Source: Bog-756 sp049521915
GTDB lineage: Bacteria; Actinomycetota; Acidimicrobiia; Acidimicrobiales; RAAP-2
Assembly (NCBI GenBank): GCA_049521915.1
Contig: JBEKOI010000085.1
Span: 1-13,963 of the forward strand
Direction: 5' to 3'
Length of the DNA stretch: 13,963 bases
Positions 11,750 through 13,963 of this stretch are shown piece after piece. The position numbers and the translations under genes are program-made. Numbering within the stretch: the stretch's first letter is position 1; each line of letters begins with the position of its first letter. Under the pieces are notes generated by a model. The model had not been told where the DNA came from and did not search any database. It saw only the letters and a list, made by a program, of their open reading frames with translations.

Positions 11750-13963
11750 ATGAGCGGTGGGTTGCAAGGAGGTCTCCGGGCGGCTCTGGCCGTCTCGCTG
11801 GTGTTCGGTGGAGCGCTCACCGCCACGGTGATGGGCGCCACGCCGGCGTGGGCGCAGCCGGCTGTCACCCTGTACGTCGCCCTGGGCGGCAGCGGCGACT
11901 GCACGAGCCAGGTCAATGCGTGCGGATCGATCGAGGCGGCGATCAGCACTGCCACGGGAGGCTCCTACCCGGGCGACGACGTGACCATCGACGTGGGCGC
12001 CGGGACGTACACCGAGGACGACAGCTTCGACCCCTCGTCACTCGACTCGCTCACCATCGCCGGCGCCGGCGCGTCGTCCACGTTCTGGAGCGGAACCGGC
12101 TCGGGGACCGTCGTGGACATCAACTCCGGAGCGGTCAACATCAGCGGGATGACCATCGAGAACGGCAATGACAGCTCGTCGGGAGGAGGCGGGATCTATA
12201 ACGACGGAAGCACCCTGACCGTGTCCGACTCCGACTTCTCGAGCAACACCTCAACCTTCTACGGCGGCGCCATCTGGAGCTCCGGCCCGCTCACCGTCAC
12301 CGACACCGGCTTCACCGGCAATTCGTCCACTTTGGGAGGCTACGGGGCCGGTGGAATCCTGGTCGGCTATGGATCATCGGCGACGATCTCCGGTAGCACG
12401 TTCTCGTCGAACACCGCCGCCGGCAGAGCCGGCGGCATCTTCAACCTGGGGACGTTGACCGTCGCCAACAGCACGTTCGTGGGCAACACCACCACCACCT
12501 TCGGAGGCGGGATCGAGAGCAACGCCGGGACGACCACCCTCACCAACAGCACGCTGTCGGGCAACAGCGCGGCATTTGGAGGCGGCGACGTCTGGAACAA
12601 CTCGGGAAGCACGATGAGCATCGGGGCCACGATTTTGGCCAACAGCTCCTCCTCCGGTGAGGACTGCGGGACCAACGGGTCCATCACCGACGAGGGTTAC
12701 AACATCGACGACGACGGGTCGTGCGGGTTCACGTCCCCCAGCATCAGCAACTCGGGCCTCCTCGACGGCACCCTCGGGTCGCTGGCCAACAACGGGGGAC
12801 CCACCCAGACCATGGCCCTCGAGCCGGGGAACCCTGCCATCGGCCTGGTGGCCAACGCCCCGCAGTGCCCGGGCACCGACCAGCGCGGTGCGGCGAGGGC
12901 CAGCTCCAGCCCGTGTGACGCCGGTGCCTATGACACCAACGGAGCCGCGTTCAACCCCTCCATCTCCGGGGTCGCCATCGGGGGGACCCTGGCCTCCCCG
13001 ACGGTGACCGTCACGGGATCGGGATTCGGGAACGAGGCAGATCTCGGCGTACCGGTGCCGGCCTACTGCGGGGGTTCCGGCTTCGACTATGGCAACAACT
13101 TCTACTTCTCCGACGGGTGGGGGGCCGGACAGGGGTCCGGCGCGTCCGGGGACTGCACCGGGGTGATCATCTCGTCCTACTCGGACAGCCAGGTCACCTT
13201 CACCTTCGGGAACGGCTACGGGAACGGCTACGACCCGGGCGAATACGGCGCCCTGTCCTACGGCGACAGCTTCCAGATGAACCTGCTGGGCGGCGCCTAC
13301 AGCGGCTCGGTTCCCCCGTACCCGACGACGCCGACCATCCCCTCGGTCACCATCACAGGGAGCCTGGTCGACCCGACGGTGACCGTTTCGGGCTCCGGTT
13401 TCGGCGCCCAGGGCGACGTCGGTTCACCGGCGTCGGCCGCTTCCTGCTCGAATACCAATACCGGCGCCAACTACGGCGACTACTTCTACTTCGCCGACAC
13501 TTCGGCTGCCTGGCAGGCCGGACTGGGCACGAACTGCATCGGGGTGTCCATCTCGTCCTACACGGACAGCCAGGTCACCTTCACCTTCGGGAACGGCTAC
13601 GGAACCGGCAACAACCAATACGGCATCCTGACCCAGGGCGACAGCTTCCAGATGACCGTGCTCGGCACCACCTACAACGGCACCGTCCCGTTCCTGGCCA
13701 CACCGACCATCGGCGGGGTGACCTTCGGGGGCGGTCCCACCAATCCGACGGTCACCGTGTCGGGGTCCGGTTTCGGCACCCAGTCCGACCTCGGCACACC
13801 GGTGCCCGCCACCTCCTGCTCGAATTCGAATACCGGCTTCGACTACGGCAACAGCTTCTACTTCTCCGACGCCTCCCCGGGCGCCCTCGGTCCCTGGCAT
13901 GCCGGACAGGCGGGCGACTGCACCGGGTTCCTCATCTCGTCGTACACGGACAACCAGATCGTC
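11750..13963 (+). CDS. Large secreted protein: parallel beta-helix, choice-of-anchor-Q-like segment and IPT-like repeats (3' end outside the window)
   Basis: The frame is open from ATG 11750 to the last base (738 codons), so the protein is incomplete. AGAAGG lies 9 nt before the start. The signal peptide (MSGGLQGGLRAALAVSLVFG..., cleavage after TPAWA) is followed by VTLYVALGGSGDCTS, the usual opening of polymorphic-outer-membrane or pectate-lyase-like beta-helices. Residues ~60-345 are helix coils with GGGIYNDGSTLTVSDSDFSS-like turns (NSTFVGN, GGGIESN, LTNSTLSGN). About 348-398 is the choice-of-anchor-Q signature (NGGPTQTMALEPGNPAIG, then CPGTDQRGAAR and CDAGAYD). From ~402 come three copies of a ~125-residue domain beginning PTVTVSGSGFG, carrying FDYGN.FYFSD and SSYTDSQVTFTFGNGYG; the third is cut by the edge. 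No catalytic residues are recognised, so an adhesive or structural role is more likely than an enzymatic one. Confidence 0.88.
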   Translation, partial: MSGGLQGGLRAALAVSLVFGGALTATVMGATPAWAQPAVTLYVALGGSGDCTSQVNACGSIEAAISTATGGSYPGDDVTIDVGAGTYTEDDSFDPSSLDSLTIAGAGASSTFWSGTGSGTVVDINSGAVNISGMTIENGNDSSSGGGGIYNDGSTLTVSDSDFSSNTSTFYGGAIWSSGPLTVTDTGFTGNSSTLGGYGAGGILVGYGSSATISGSTFSSNTAAGRAGGIFNLGTLTVANSTFVGNTTTTFGGGIESNAGTTTLTNSTLSGNSAAFGGGDVWNNSGSTMSIGATILANSSSSGEDCGTNGSITDEGYNIDDDGSCGFTSPSISNSGLLDGTLGSLANNGGPTQTMALEPGNPAIGLVANAPQCPGTDQRGAARASSSPCDAGAYDTNGAAFNPSISGVAIGGTLASPTVTVTGSGFGNEADLGVPVPAYCGGSGFDYGNNFYFSDGWGAGQGSGASGDCTGVIISSYSDSQVTFTFGNGYGNGYDPGEYGALSYGDSFQMNLLGGAYSGSVPPYPTTPTIPSVTITGSLVDPTVTVSGSGFGAQGDVGSPASAASCSNTNTGANYGDYFYFADTSAAWQAGLGTNCIGVSISSYTDSQVTFTFGNGYGTGNNQYGILTQGDSFQMTVLGTTYNGTVPFLATPTIGGVTFGGGPTNPTVTVSGSGFGTQSDLGTPVPATSCSNSNTGFDYGNSFYFSDASPGALGPWHAGQAGDCTGFLISSYTDNQIV
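12953..13963 (+). repeat. Three tandem ~125-codon IPT-like repeats (third incomplete)
   Basis: The conserved PTVTV block starts at 12998, 13373 and 13745, giving spacings of 375 and 372 nt. Shared blocks are G-SGFG, a cysteine before the FDYGN.FYFSD segment, the C-T/I-G-V/F-x-I-SSY-T/S-D-x-Q segment, GDSFQM and a Y-x-G-S/T-V-P end. A 40-nt stretch is identical between copies 1 and 2 (13182-13221 and 13563-13602). Copy 1 also has a 12-nt tandem duplication GGGAACGGCTAC (13208-13231). Confidence 0.85.

Overview
The window is GC-rich DNA with dense coding on both strands and many GTG starts. It most resembles an actinobacterium, probably of the class Acidimicrobiia. Supporting signs are a neocarzinostatin-type domain, a mycothiol-dependent isomerase homologue, the short GYWLVA-DGGVFSFG repeats often seen in Acidimicrobiia secreted proteins, and long secreted proteins with PKD, YVTN-propeller and IPT-like modules. 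The lineage is inferred from protein style only; there is no rRNA or marker phylogeny here.

Layout. Positions 1-841 hold the 3' end of a secreted protein ending in a neocarzinostatin fold, followed after 4 nt by a DUF167 protein. Positions 881-3416 are a minus-strand run of five small genes: a DinB/maleylpyruvate-isomerase-like enzyme, two different VOC (glyoxalase-fold) proteins, a two-helix membrane protein and a GNAT acetyltransferase. It reads like a small-molecule modification or detoxification cluster, and its GNAT appears to lack part of its core. Positions 3688-5430 encode a secreted protein with a beta-rich N-terminal half and six C-terminal blade-like repeats. Positions 5663-6538 encode a CmoB/DUF1698-type methyltransferase, convergent with an unrecognised protein (6633-7037, minus). 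Positions 7361-7996 encode an uncharacterised actinobacterial membrane protein with two membrane segments, followed by a chain of three hairpins. Positions 8268-11579 encode a very large secreted protein with a seven-unit YVTN-type propeller, a PKD domain, two related flanking beta domains and a distinctive C-terminal domain. From 11750 to the window edge runs a further large secreted protein, with a parallel beta-helix, a choice-of-anchor-Q-like segment and 125-residue IPT-like repeats; its end is outside the window.

Functionally the window mixes housekeeping-like soluble enzymes with three large exported repeat proteins (3688, 8268, 11750). Each has its own signal peptide, and the last two are in tandem. 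They may contribute to the cell surface or matrix. No toxin, CRISPR, phage, transposon or RNA gene was recognised. The most interesting material is the architecture of the exported proteins, the apparently shortened GNAT, the hydrolase-neocarzinostatin fusion at the left edge and the structured leader and terminator DNA at 8001-8235.
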